DNA of 47,221 nucleotides from CAJQHT01 sp038123275. Its GTDB lineage: Bacteria; Pseudomonadota; Alphaproteobacteria; Rickettsiales; UBA1997. Shown piece after piece: positions 17,625-26,068 of the stretch. The notes beneath the pieces were generated by a model. That model did not search any database. It was not told where the DNA came from and saw only the letters and a program-made list of their open reading frames with translations. Position 1 is the stretch's first letter. Each line of letters opens with the position of its first letter. A program made the position numbers and the translations under genes. Where the stretch lies: assembly GCA_038123275.1 (NCBI GenBank), contig JAYORG010000011.1, positions 1 through 47,221 on the forward strand, written 5' to 3'.

Positions 17625-18800
17625 TTAAATATTTTTGAGAACTTCTTTTGCTGCCTTACTACTAGGGTTTTCTTTAGAGTGTAGACCAAGAATTTTTAGA
17701 ACATTTTGACTTTCTTTTATTTGTTTTTGTTGTGCTTTGGGGTTTTGCAATAGGTGATCTAATTTATTTGCTAATTTTTTGGCATTGCAATCATATTGTA
17801 GCATTTCTGGGATAACTTCTTTGTTTAAAATTAAATTAATGAGATTGGCAAATTTAATTTTAATCATTATTTTAAGTAATATATAGGTTAGAAAATTTGC
17901 TTTGTAAGTTACAATCATAGGAAGTTCATACATAGCCATTTCTAAGGTATTGGTGCCAGATTTGGCGATGGCAATATTAGCACTATCAAATAATTTTATC
18001 TTATCTTGTTCTTCAACTAGAATTACCCTAACTTTGGATTTTTCTAATCCCTTTTTTATTAAATCGTGAGTTTTAGGCATTGTAGGAATTGCTACAGCTA
18101 AATTTGGATAGGATTTGCTTAAAATATTAATAGCTGTAATCATCTCTGGTAACATTATTTTTACTTCTCCAGATCTACTTCCTGGGGTTAGACAAATTAA
18201 TAATTGGTCTTTTGTGATATTGTATTTTTTTCTAAAATTATTATTTTTTATGGCAATTTTATTCTCAGTGATTGGGTGGCCAATAAATTGTGTTTCTAAG
18301 CCATATTTTCTAAAATATGGAGGCTCGAATGGTAAGATAACTAATAATAGGTTAAATAATTTGGCAATTTTTTTAGCTCTTTTTTCACGATATGCCCAAA
18401 CGGTTGGTGCTACAAAATGAACTTTCTTAATTTGGTTACTAATTTTATTTTTATTGAGTTTTTTAATAACACGAAAACAAAAATCTGGTGAGTCAATTGT
18501 AATAACAATATCTGGCTTAGTAGCAATTATGGCTTTTGTAGTTTGGTTAATTCTTTTGATTAATTTTGGAATATGAGGTACAATTTCGACAAAACCCATT
18601 AAGGATAATTCACTCATATCAAAGATAGATTTTAATCCTTGATTGATCATGTTTTGGCCACCAACTCCATGAAGCTCTAAATTTTTTCCTTTGAATTTAG
18701 TATTATTTTTTACCTCTTCTTTTATTTTGGCAATTAATTTACCTCCTAAAACATCCCCAGATGCTTCACCAGCTATTATGAATACCTTAATATTAGCCAT
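17625..18800 (-). CDS. lpxB: Lipid-A-disaccharide synthase
   Basis: Glycosyltransferase joining UDP-diacylglucosamine and lipid X in lipid A synthesis, at the inner membrane. The 391-residue length is normal. Diagnostic stretches are FIIAGEASGDVLGGKLIA at the N-terminus, LMGFVEIVPHIPKL, VAPTVWAYREKRAKKIA, LPFEPPYFRKYG, CLTPGSRSGEVK, and AIAKSGTNTLEMAMYELPM. Its presence implies the cell makes lipid A, which some Rickettsiales lineages have lost. The gene is divergent from asd. Confidence 0.97.
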   Translation of the reverse strand: MANIKVFIIAGEASGDVLGGKLIAKIKEEVKNNTKFKGKNLELHGVGGQNMINQGLKSIFDMSELSLMGFVEIVPHIPKLIKRINQTTKAIIATKPDIVITIDSPDFCFRVIKKLNKNKISNQIKKVHFVAPTVWAYREKRAKKIAKLFNLLLVILPFEPPYFRKYGLETQFIGHPITENKIAIKNNNFRKKYNITKDQLLICLTPGSRSGEVKIMLPEMITAINILSKSYPNLAVAIPTMPKTHDLIKKGLEKSKVRVILVEEQDKIKLFDSANIAIAKSGTNTLEMAMYELPMIVTYKANFLTYILLKIMIKIKFANLINLILNKEVIPEMLQYDCNAKKLANKLDHLLQNPKAQQKQIKESQNVLKILGLHSKENPSSKAAKEVLKNI

Positions 18801-18874
18801 TGATATTTAAGCTTTAAATTTTATTATCAAACTTTATGAATTTTATTAAATTAATTTATTAAACTATTATAGTT

Positions 18875-19891
18875 ATGGCAAGAAAAATAGCAGTTGTTGG
18901 TGCAACTGGAAATGTAGGAAGAGAAATTTTATCAATTTTAGCTGAGAGAAAATTTCCAGCTGATGAGGTTGTAGCCTTGGCTTCATCTAGGTCAGTTGGC
19001 AAAGAAGTTAGTTATGGTGATACTAAAATTTTAAAAATTCAAGATTTAGAAACTTATGATTTTAGTGATACTAAAATTGCCTTATTTTCTCCCGGAGGTT
19101 CTATTTCTGCTGTGCATGCACCACGTGCTGCTAAAGCTGGTTGTGTTGTAATTGATAATACTTCTCATTTTAGAATGGATAAGGATGTGCCATTAATTGT
19201 ACCAGAGGTTAACCCTGAAGATATTAAAGATTATAAAAAGTCTAATATTATTGCCAATCCAAATTGTTCTACTATTCAAATGGTTGTGGCTTTAAAACCT
19301 CTCCATGAATTGTATAAAATTAAAAGAGTAGTAGTTTCTACTTATCAGTCAGTTTCTGGTGGTGGAAAAGAGGCTATGGATGAATTATTTGATTCAACTA
19401 AGAAAATTTATCAAAATGAGTCTCATGAGCCAAAGAAATTTACTAAAAGAATTGCTTTTAATGCCATTCCTCATATTGATGTTTTTATGAAAGATGGGTC
19501 TACTAAGGAAGAGTGGAAAATGAAAGTGGAGACTAAAAAAATATTAGATGAAAGCATTGAAGTTAGTGTTACTTGTGTGAGAGTTCCTGTTTTTGTGTCT
19601 CATGGTGAGGCAGTTAATATTGAGTTTGAAAATGAAGTTAATGTTGATGATGCTAGAGAAGCTTTAGATGAGTTTGAAGGTGTTGTGGTTCTTGATAGGC
19701 CTCAAGACAATGTTTATTCAACCCATGTTGATGCTGCAACTCAAGATCCAGTTTTTGTATCGCGTATTAGAAAAGATGATACTATTAAGAATGGTTTAAA
19801 TATGTGGGTTGTTGCTGATAATTTAAGAAAGGGTGCAGCTCTTAATGCAGTGCAGATTGCTGAAATTTTAGTTAAGGATCACGGATTTTAA
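18875..19891 (+). CDS. asd: Aspartate-semialdehyde dehydrogenase
   Basis: Reduces aspartyl phosphate to aspartate semialdehyde, the branch point to lysine/diaminopimelate, threonine and methionine. The NADP-binding VVGATGNVGREIL is N-terminal, Cys131 in NPNCSTIQMVVALKPLH is the nucleophile, and SVTCVRVPVFVSHGEAV carries conserved substrate-site residues. At 338 residues it is complete. It is the first gene of a plus-strand series leading to xerC, but the 89-nt gap after it leaves open whether they are cotranscribed. Confidence 0.97.
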   Translation: MARKIAVVGATGNVGREILSILAERKFPADEVVALASSRSVGKEVSYGDTKILKIQDLETYDFSDTKIALFSPGGSISAVHAPRAAKAGCVVIDNTSHFRMDKDVPLIVPEVNPEDIKDYKKSNIIANPNCSTIQMVVALKPLHELYKIKRVVVSTYQSVSGGGKEAMDELFDSTKKIYQNESHEPKKFTKRIAFNAIPHIDVFMKDGSTKEEWKMKVETKKILDESIEVSVTCVRVPVFVSHGEAVNIEFENEVNVDDAREALDEFEGVVVLDRPQDNVYSTHVDAATQDPVFVSRIRKDDTIKNGLNMWVVADNLRKGAALNAVQIAEILVKDHGF

Positions 19892-19980
19892 AATTTTTTA
19901 TAAAGTTACTTCGATTTATTTTTTCTAAGTGTCTTATGTAAAATTGTATTTTTCTCTAATATTAATAAACAATATTTAAT

Positions 19981-20205
19981 ATGAGTAGAAATGATAGTGA
20001 AGATAAAACAGAAGATAAATCTATTATAATTCACGAGAATCATTTTACTGAAGATGGCAGTAAATGTAAGTGGAAGCCTCCAGAAAAGAAGCCTAGTTTT
20101 AATCCAAATGTACGCTCTGATCCTATTCCAATTCCTCCTCGAAAATCTCCTTCTGGTACTTTTGGATATGGTTTTGGTAGTGATGGTAAGGGTAAGGGTT
20201 ATTAA
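19981..20205 (+). CDS. Small Pro/Gly-rich hypothetical protein
   Basis: 74 residues; no family recognised. The N-terminal third is acidic, the middle is Lys/Pro-rich (KWKPPEKKP, PIPIPPRKSP), and the tail is Gly-rich (GTFGYGFGSDGKGKGY). Such composition suggests a disordered protein. It starts with ATG and ends 8 nt before xerC, so it may share its transcript. An out-of-frame alternative overlaps, so coding status is moderate. Confidence 0.5.
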   Translation: MSRNDSEDKTEDKSIIIHENHFTEDGSKCKWKPPEKKPSFNPNVRSDPIPIPPRKSPSGTFGYGFGSDGKGKGY

Positions 20206-20213
20206 GTCAGATT

Positions 20214-21146
20214 ATGAAATTTATCTTAGTTGCAAATGATAAAGTAAAAAAATTAGTGGATGAGTTTTTACTTTATCTGGCAAGTGAAAAAAGATGTTCT
20301 AAAAATACTATTATTTCCTATCAAACTGATATTTATTATTTTTTTAAATTTTTGTATGAATATCGCCAAGAGAAAGTGCACATAGATATGTTAGAAAATT
20401 TAGATGTTAGAGATTTTCGTTCTTTTTTAGCAAATCGTAATAATCAAGAATTTGCCAATGTATCTAATGCTAGAGCTGTTAGCGTTTTGCGTTCATTTTT
20501 TAGTTATTTAAATAAGAATGGTAAGATATTAAATAGCAAAATAAAAAATGTTAAAATACCAAAAATTCCTAAGCCAATTCCAAAGTCAGTAGATGAGATT
20601 GATATTAAAAGAATTATGGAATTATTAAAAAATTTTAATAAGGAGAATTGGTATTATCTAAGAGATTTAGCTCTTTTAACTCTAATTTATGGTTGTGGTC
20701 TTAGAATTACTGAAAGTTTATTGATTACTAAAAATCATTTAAAAAATAATGAAGATTTTATAACTATTGCTGGTAAAGGAAATAAAGAACGTATAGTGCC
20801 TATTTTGCCAATAGTTAGAGAAAGGATAAATGATTATTTGAAAAGTTGTCCTTATGATATGTCTTCATCTGATCCAATTTTTTTGGGAGCAAGAGGCAGG
20901 ACTTATCACCCAGTTTTATTTCAGGCTTTAATTAGAAAAATTAGGAAGTATTTACAATTACCAGATTCTGTGACGCCACATGCTTTTCGACATTCTTTTG
21001 CTACTCATTTATTAGAAGGGGGAGGGGATTTAAGGTCAATTCAAGAATTGTTAGGACATTCCAGCTTGTCGACAACTCAAAGATATACCAAGGTTGATAA
21101 GAGGAGGTTATTGGATGTTTATGCTAAGATTCACCCTAGATCGTAA
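20214..21146 (+). CDS. xerC: Tyrosine recombinase XerC/XerD-type
   Basis: Chromosome-dimer resolution recombinase acting at dif. The 310 residues have an N-terminal SAM-like core-binding domain (about 10-105) and a C-terminal catalytic domain containing all expected residues: Arg164 (GCGLRITE), Lys188, His256 and Arg259 (HAFRHSFATHLL), His282 (LLGHSSLSTTQRY) and Tyr291. I favour XerC over XerD because of the NVSNARAVSVLRSFFSYL block, but a XerD paralogue elsewhere would be needed to be sure. A degenerate copy of its last 13 codons lies about 900 bp downstream. Confidence 0.9.
   Translation: MKFILVANDKVKKLVDEFLLYLASEKRCSKNTIISYQTDIYYFFKFLYEYRQEKVHIDMLENLDVRDFRSFLANRNNQEFANVSNARAVSVLRSFFSYLNKNGKILNSKIKNVKIPKIPKPIPKSVDEIDIKRIMELLKNFNKENWYYLRDLALLTLIYGCGLRITESLLITKNHLKNNEDFITIAGKGNKERIVPILPIVRERINDYLKSCPYDMSSSDPIFLGARGRTYHPVLFQALIRKIRKYLQLPDSVTPHAFRHSFATHLLEGGGDLRSIQELLGHSSLSTTQRYTKVDKRRLLDVYAKIHPRS
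21099..21146 (+). repeat. xerC 3'-end direct repeat, copy 1
   Basis: The last 48 nt of xerC, including the 16-nt core tgtttatgctaagatt, recur in degenerate form at 21995-22042. Here the repeat is functional xerC coding sequence (RLLDVYAKIHPRS then stop). Confidence 0.65.
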
Positions 21147-21281
21147 GTAATTACTTATTGAAAAGTATATGAATTTAATGTATGTTTAATTTTAATATTA
21201 GTTAATACAAAAAACATGGGTATTAGAGAATTATATTCAGATGGATTAAAGGGAGAGGCAGATTTTTGAAAAATATTCTGG

Positions 21282-21989
21282 GTGTTGCCAATTTATAATC
21301 TATTACTGATTATGTTGTTATTTGTTATTTTTAATATGACGCTTCATGGTGATGCTGTGCGTAAGATAGTTATTTTTCCATGGTTAGCGCTAGAAATAAC
21401 AAGAGCTGTCGCAATGTTTCGTTGTGTTGCTAATTCTTCTTTAGGAAAATTTGGCTATGTAGTATGTATACTTTGGGCCTTTTTGCTGGCTTCTTATTGT
21501 GTAGGAGAAGTTGTAATGTATGCTAAAGATATAGCGTCGTCTCGTAAGGTATCTTCACAAGAAATAGCAAAAAATAATATATCGCAGTTAGATATATTAA
21601 TTAAGAAATATCCTAAGGAGTCTAGATATTTATATGAAAGAGCTATTCTTAGTAATAAGTTAAAAGATTATCAGGAAGCGTATAAATATATTAATTTATA
21701 TATTAAAATGAGTTCAAATGATTATAGGGCTTATGAGTTAAGATCTTCATTGTTCTTTAGATCAGGGCATTATAATTATGTAATTAGTGATAGCGACAAG
21801 ATACTAAAAATAAATCCTGATAATTTAATGGCTTATATAAATAAAGGTAATGCCTATTATCAATTAAAAGAATATGAGAAAGCCATAGTTGCATTTAAAA
21901 AAGTTAAGGATCTTAATTCATCATATAGTGGAGGTATTGTTAAGTCGATTGAGCGCGCAGAAGAAAAATTAAAAATGCAGAAAAATTAA
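21282..21989 (+). CDS. Membrane-anchored tetratricopeptide protein
   Basis: 235 residues. Two hydrophobic segments occupy the N-terminal third (about 3-20 and 58-78), so the rest is probably held at the inner membrane. Residues about 100-230 form three TPR units, e.g. PKESRYLYERAILSNKLKDY and NPDNLMAYINKGNAYYQLKEY. Its partner proteins are unknown. The start is uncertain: GTG at 21282 gives the full membrane segment, ATG at 21312 would shorten it, and neither has a well-spaced ribosome site. The gene sits between xerC and a degenerate copy of the xerC tail. Confidence 0.75.
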   Translation: MLPIYNLLLIMLLFVIFNMTLHGDAVRKIVIFPWLALEITRAVAMFRCVANSSLGKFGYVVCILWAFLLASYCVGEVVMYAKDIASSRKVSSQEIAKNNISQLDILIKKYPKESRYLYERAILSNKLKDYQEAYKYINLYIKMSSNDYRAYELRSSLFFRSGHYNYVISDSDKILKINPDNLMAYINKGNAYYQLKEYEKAIVAFKKVKDLNSSYSGGIVKSIERAEEKLKMQKN

Positions 21990-21994
21990 TATTA

Positions 21995-22042
21995 TCAAAA
22001 GATATTATTTAGTGTTTATGCTAAGATTTATTCCGTATCTTA
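21995..22042 (+). repeat. Degenerate duplicate of xerC 3' end
   Basis: Matches the last 48 nt of xerC, with the identical core tgtttatgctaagatt and a stop at the same point. Translated in the xerC frame it reads LFSVYAKIYSVS followed by TAA, compared with LLDVYAKIHPRS in xerC. It has no start or upstream homology extending into xerC. It lies just after the TPR gene, so the two copies flank that gene directly. Confidence 0.65.
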
Positions 22043-22064
22043 ATAGAATAAAGGTAGGTTAAAG

Positions 22065-23189
22065 TTGCACAAAAAAGAGAGAAAGAAAAAAGTGGAAATG
22101 TTGTGTGAGGATTTTGAGTTTTTATTATCAAAATTAGAGATAGGGCGTTTTAAGGATAATTTTAGAAAATTAAGGTATAATAGTGATAAGCATTTTGTTT
22201 CATGGGATTTAAGAGGGAAGAACTTAACTCAAAAAGAAGTTGAATGTTTGGCGGAGGCATTAAGAACTAATACAACTTTAAAAGGTTTAGATATAAGTGG
22301 TAATGATATCAATGATAAAGGTGCTAAGTTGATGTCTAGTGCTTTAATGAAAAATAAAGCTTTAGAGCGTTTAGAGGTAAGAAATGCTAACATTGGTTTT
22401 GAAGGGACAAAATCTATAGCTGAATCTTTAACTATTAATACAACTTTAATAGCTTTAGATGTAGGGTATAATAATATTGGCACAGAAGGCATTAAATTTT
22501 TATGTACTTCTTTAGCCATAAATAGTTCTTTGCGTATTTTAAGTATAGATGCGAATAATGCTGGTCTTGATGCAATGGTAGCTTTATTTAAAATTTTAAA
22601 TGGTTTGAATAAGACTTTAAATATTTTATCAGTAAGGCACAATAATATAAATTCTAATGGAGCATATAGAATTGCTAAGGGTTTAGAAAATAATAAATCT
22701 ATAAAGATTTTAGATATATCTAATAATCAAATAGGTACTCAAGGTGCAATAGAACTGTCTAACACTTTAAGGACAAATGATGTTTTGATGAGGTTGATTT
22801 TAAAAGATAATAAAATTAATTATCAGGGAATGTTTTTTTTGCGTAAAGCTCTGAAGTATAATGATACTGTGACTAGTTTAGATTTAAGCTCTAATGTAGA
22901 GGATGATCCAAGGTTAAAACACAAAGATCCAAGAGTTGATATTGAGAAGTTATTAAAAAGAAATAGACAAAATCCTATAAAATTAGAGTTAAAATTAAAA
23001 GAGGAGGGTTTTTGTGATACTGTTTCTAACTTAGTATCACAATATATTTATCCATGGCAACCTGATGCAAAAGAGAGAAGTGAGATCAAGCAAGTTATAG
23101 AGAGCAAAGAAACTAAGCCTAGTAGTAAATTGTCTGATTCTAAAGCAAAAATATTTAAAAAAATATCTAAAGAATGTTTTATATCATGA
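22065..23189 (+). CDS. Leucine-rich-repeat protein, ribonuclease-inhibitor type
   Basis: 374 residues beginning at TTG, chosen because AGGTAGG lies 6 nt upstream. Residues about 45-290 are eight or so LRR units of about 28 residues, of the ribonuclease-inhibitor/NLR kind common in eukaryotes (EALRTNTTLKGLDISGN, SLTINTTLIALDVGYNNIG, GLENNKSIKILDISNNQIG). The C-terminal 90 residues are charged and without repeats. There is no signal peptide. Such repeats mediate protein binding, and a secreted host-directed role is possible but only inferred. It is followed within 20 nt by rnpB on the opposite strand. Confidence 0.85.
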   Translation: MHKKERKKKVEMLCEDFEFLLSKLEIGRFKDNFRKLRYNSDKHFVSWDLRGKNLTQKEVECLAEALRTNTTLKGLDISGNDINDKGAKLMSSALMKNKALERLEVRNANIGFEGTKSIAESLTINTTLIALDVGYNNIGTEGIKFLCTSLAINSSLRILSIDANNAGLDAMVALFKILNGLNKTLNILSVRHNNINSNGAYRIAKGLENNKSIKILDISNNQIGTQGAIELSNTLRTNDVLMRLILKDNKINYQGMFFLRKALKYNDTVTSLDLSSNVEDDPRLKHKDPRVDIEKLLKRNRQNPIKLELKLKEEGFCDTVSNLVSQYIYPWQPDAKERSEIKQVIESKETKPSSKLSDSKAKIFKKISKECFIS

Positions 23190-23199
23190 TTTATCCTGT

Positions 23200-23582
23200 A
23201 ATTTGTGAGCTATAAGCCGGATTTTGTACCTATTGCTAGGCGATAGTCATTCATCTAGAGTTATTGTCACCAATAACTTCAAGCGACCTACCCGAATAGC
23301 TGATGCCTCAAGAACCATCTGCTTAATAAAAAGCGCGCTATCCCTATTTGGTCTTGCTCCTGATGGGGTTTGTCTACATATATGTTGCCATAAATGCAAG
23401 TGAGCTCTTACCTCACTTTTTCACCCTTACCTTGAAGTGAACCTCAAGGCGGTATATTTTCTGCGACACTAATCCGTAAGTTATTTCTAACCTCCCAGCT
23501 ATTAACTGGCATCATCCTTGTAGTGGAGTCCGGACTTTCCTCTTCTTGATAAATCAAGAAGCGACTACCCGCTCACATTAGT
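23200..23582 (-). ncRNA. rnpB: RNase P RNA, bacterial type A
   Basis: Read on the minus strand the conserved RNase P elements occur in the right order. P1 is formed by GTGAGC near the 5' end and GCTCAC near the 3' end. Then come gaggaaagtccggactcc (P4 5' side/CR-I), aaggtaagggtgaaaaagtg, aggagcaagaccaaataggg, gggtaggtcgct, and the 3' block tagatgaatgactatcgcc with aaaatccggctta. It is the ribozyme that matures tRNA 5' ends. End points are approximate, set from the P1 pairing. It converges with the LRR gene. Confidence 0.95.
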
Positions 23583-23656
23583 TTGTTTTAAACAAAGTTA
23601 AGTTAAAGATCAAGATTTATGACAAAATTAGCCTTATTAAAAAAATGTATTTGGGG

Positions 23657-26068
23657 TTATGTTAGGTTTTCAATTAAATCTAGAAATTCTGGTACCCAAT
23701 CTTTAGATTTTTTACCATATTTTTTCTTTAATTCATCCATGGCAAAGAGAGTTTCTTTTGAAGAAGATAGTACGGATGTAATATTTTGTGTTTCTGATAA
23801 ATCTAGACTGGCAATTACAGAATCTTCACCATGTTTTAGTAAAAAATGGCGATTATCTAAGTCCATTGCTGATAGCAATGAAAACTCTTCGTCATTTAAG
23901 CCAAAAATAGTTTTGTAATATTTAGTGGGTTTTTGGTCTGGCAAAAATATTTGAGTAGCAACATTGTTATGGATTGATTCTGTAATATTACTTTTGGCTG
24001 CGTTTTTTACGCTTTTGGTAGCAAAAATAATGATACAATTTTTTTCTTGTAATCTTTTTAAGAAGTCATTTATTCCTGGTCCGGTAGCGTAATTATCTAT
24101 TAATTCCCAGGCTTCATCTAGAACTAGTATGGCTGGTGTGCCATCTAGTCTATTTTCAATTTTATGAAGTACATAACTTATTACTGGTACTAGAATAAGT
24201 TTTTTGCTTAAAATTGGTGTAAGATCCAGGGCATTAACAGGATTAGTTTCAAAGTTGATGCCAGTATCATGATCAAAAATAAAAGCATATTTTCCATCTG
24301 AATGCCAAGGAACTAGTTTTTGATAAATATGTTTTGTTTCATCTTTATTAAAGAGTTGTGCTGCTTTTGATAGTCTTCGGATATCTTGACTGATAATTTG
24401 ATCGACAATATTTGGAATTAATTCTAACTCTTTTTCATCAACTTTATCTTTGCCATAATGTACTAAATATCTAAACCATTTTTTTAGAAAAGCTATATTT
24501 TCTGGTGTTTTCTTTAAGCTAAGAGGGCAGAGTTTTAAAACTTCTGCGTGATCTAAATCTTTATTTAAGGACAGGTAGTTACCTTCAAGAGCATTAATAA
24601 ATATTTTTCCTGAACGATTAGTGCCAAAATAATAAATTTTAGAGTTAAATTTACGTGCTTGTCCAACTAGGAAATTTAGTAACACTGTTTTACCAGAACC
24701 TTCGGGACCAATAATCATAGTATGACCTGCTTTTCCATCATGGAAATTGAAGAAGTATGGGGTTCCAAGAACTGTTCTAAAAATTGTTACAGCTGGTCCC
24801 CAATAATTGCCCAGTCTATTTCCAGCTGGAAAATTATGTAACGATGCAAAGCCACCAATTCTGCCAATGTTAATTGGTTTTTGGCGTCGAAGGAATCTAA
24901 AATTGCCTGGTAATTGTGACCAAAAACATAGTTCAGAAAATATATCTTCTCTAACGGTGACTAGTCCTAAATCTTGTAATTTTTCCAAAGAGTTTTTTAT
25001 GTCATCTCCAAGACCTTCAGGTGTTTTATTAATTAGCATTATGGTGATTTGTTGTTTACCATAGTCTGTAACTCCACCTGCATCACCGGCAATAATATGT
25101 TCTAATCCTGATAAATCTCTCATATATTGGTCGCCACTAACATCTAAAATATAATTTTGATAGTCTAACTCCATTAATGCTCTATTTCTATCGATAAAAT
25201 CAATTGATTGTGTGATAATAAATTCTTGGGGTAGTTGTAAAAATCTATCTAAAGCGGCAACAGAAATTTCTTGATATTCTTTCACTGAAAACATTGCAGC
25301 ATAATTTTTGGAGTCATTTCCAGAAACTGCTAAGCTATTATTGCCAAGTGCCATTCCATAATTGGCTGATAATTCTTCAGACATATCAGTAGCGGTTAAT
25401 GGAAATCTATCTTCGTGTAAGTTTATAATTTTACCAAAAAAACGCATTGGCTCAGAGTAGAACTCATCTTTAAATTCTGAAATACCAATTATTTTGGCTC
25501 CATAAGAATCTAAATCTTCCATTATATGGCTGGTTACCATGTTTAGTTCTTTATAGGATGTTGTTAGTTGTTTGGCGTGAAGTGCTTTGGTAGATCCTAA
25601 AGAAAATGAGCGCATTAAGCTATTAAGGTTTGTTATTGATGTATTATATCCTTCGATAATAACAGTGATATATAATTCATTAACAAATTGGTCATGCCAT
25701 TGATTTTTTTCTTCCCAGGCATCGTTTAATGCTTGAGAAAAGAACTCGTTAAATTTTCCATATGGCGCGATATTCTTTTTTCTTCTAATGGTGTTGATCC
25801 AAAGAGCAAAGTTATCAGTATTAATATTTTTTAATATTGAGTCGCGAATTGTTTCTCGAAGATTAACTAATTCAGAGCTAATGCTTTCATGGCTGAAGCC
25901 GGTGATTCTAATAACTTTCATTAATTCACCATTTTTAGTAAGAATGGTGTTCTTATTGTAATAGCAGGCGTATGGAATAAAATCTTCGTTAATTTTTTCA
26001 AAGAGGGCTTTTGGAGCTAAATCATTAGGATTAATTCGTTGAGCTTGTTTTAGCTTGAATTCTGCCAT
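23657..26068 (-). CDS. virB4: Type IV secretion ATPase VirB4
   Basis: Inner-membrane-associated ATPase that powers assembly and export in VirB-type IV secretion. At 803 residues it is full length. The N-terminal half is the CagE/TrbE/VirB domain. The Walker A motif GPEGSGKT is at 454-461 and Walker B VLDEAWEL at 649-656, with downstream FATKSVKNAAKSNITESI typical of the family. The ATG directly follows the gltA stop (TAAATG), so expression is probably tied to citrate synthase. No virB3 or virB6 is next to it. Confidence 0.96.
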   Translation of the reverse strand: MAEFKLKQAQRINPNDLAPKALFEKINEDFIPYACYYNKNTILTKNGELMKVIRITGFSHESISSELVNLRETIRDSILKNINTDNFALWINTIRRKKNIAPYGKFNEFFSQALNDAWEEKNQWHDQFVNELYITVIIEGYNTSITNLNSLMRSFSLGSTKALHAKQLTTSYKELNMVTSHIMEDLDSYGAKIIGISEFKDEFYSEPMRFFGKIINLHEDRFPLTATDMSEELSANYGMALGNNSLAVSGNDSKNYAAMFSVKEYQEISVAALDRFLQLPQEFIITQSIDFIDRNRALMELDYQNYILDVSGDQYMRDLSGLEHIIAGDAGGVTDYGKQQITIMLINKTPEGLGDDIKNSLEKLQDLGLVTVREDIFSELCFWSQLPGNFRFLRRQKPINIGRIGGFASLHNFPAGNRLGNYWGPAVTIFRTVLGTPYFFNFHDGKAGHTMIIGPEGSGKTVLLNFLVGQARKFNSKIYYFGTNRSGKIFINALEGNYLSLNKDLDHAEVLKLCPLSLKKTPENIAFLKKWFRYLVHYGKDKVDEKELELIPNIVDQIISQDIRRLSKAAQLFNKDETKHIYQKLVPWHSDGKYAFIFDHDTGINFETNPVNALDLTPILSKKLILVPVISYVLHKIENRLDGTPAILVLDEAWELIDNYATGPGINDFLKRLQEKNCIIIFATKSVKNAAKSNITESIHNNVATQIFLPDQKPTKYYKTIFGLNDEEFSLLSAMDLDNRHFLLKHGEDSVIASLDLSETQNITSVLSSSKETLFAMDELKKKYGKKSKDWVPEFLDLIENLT

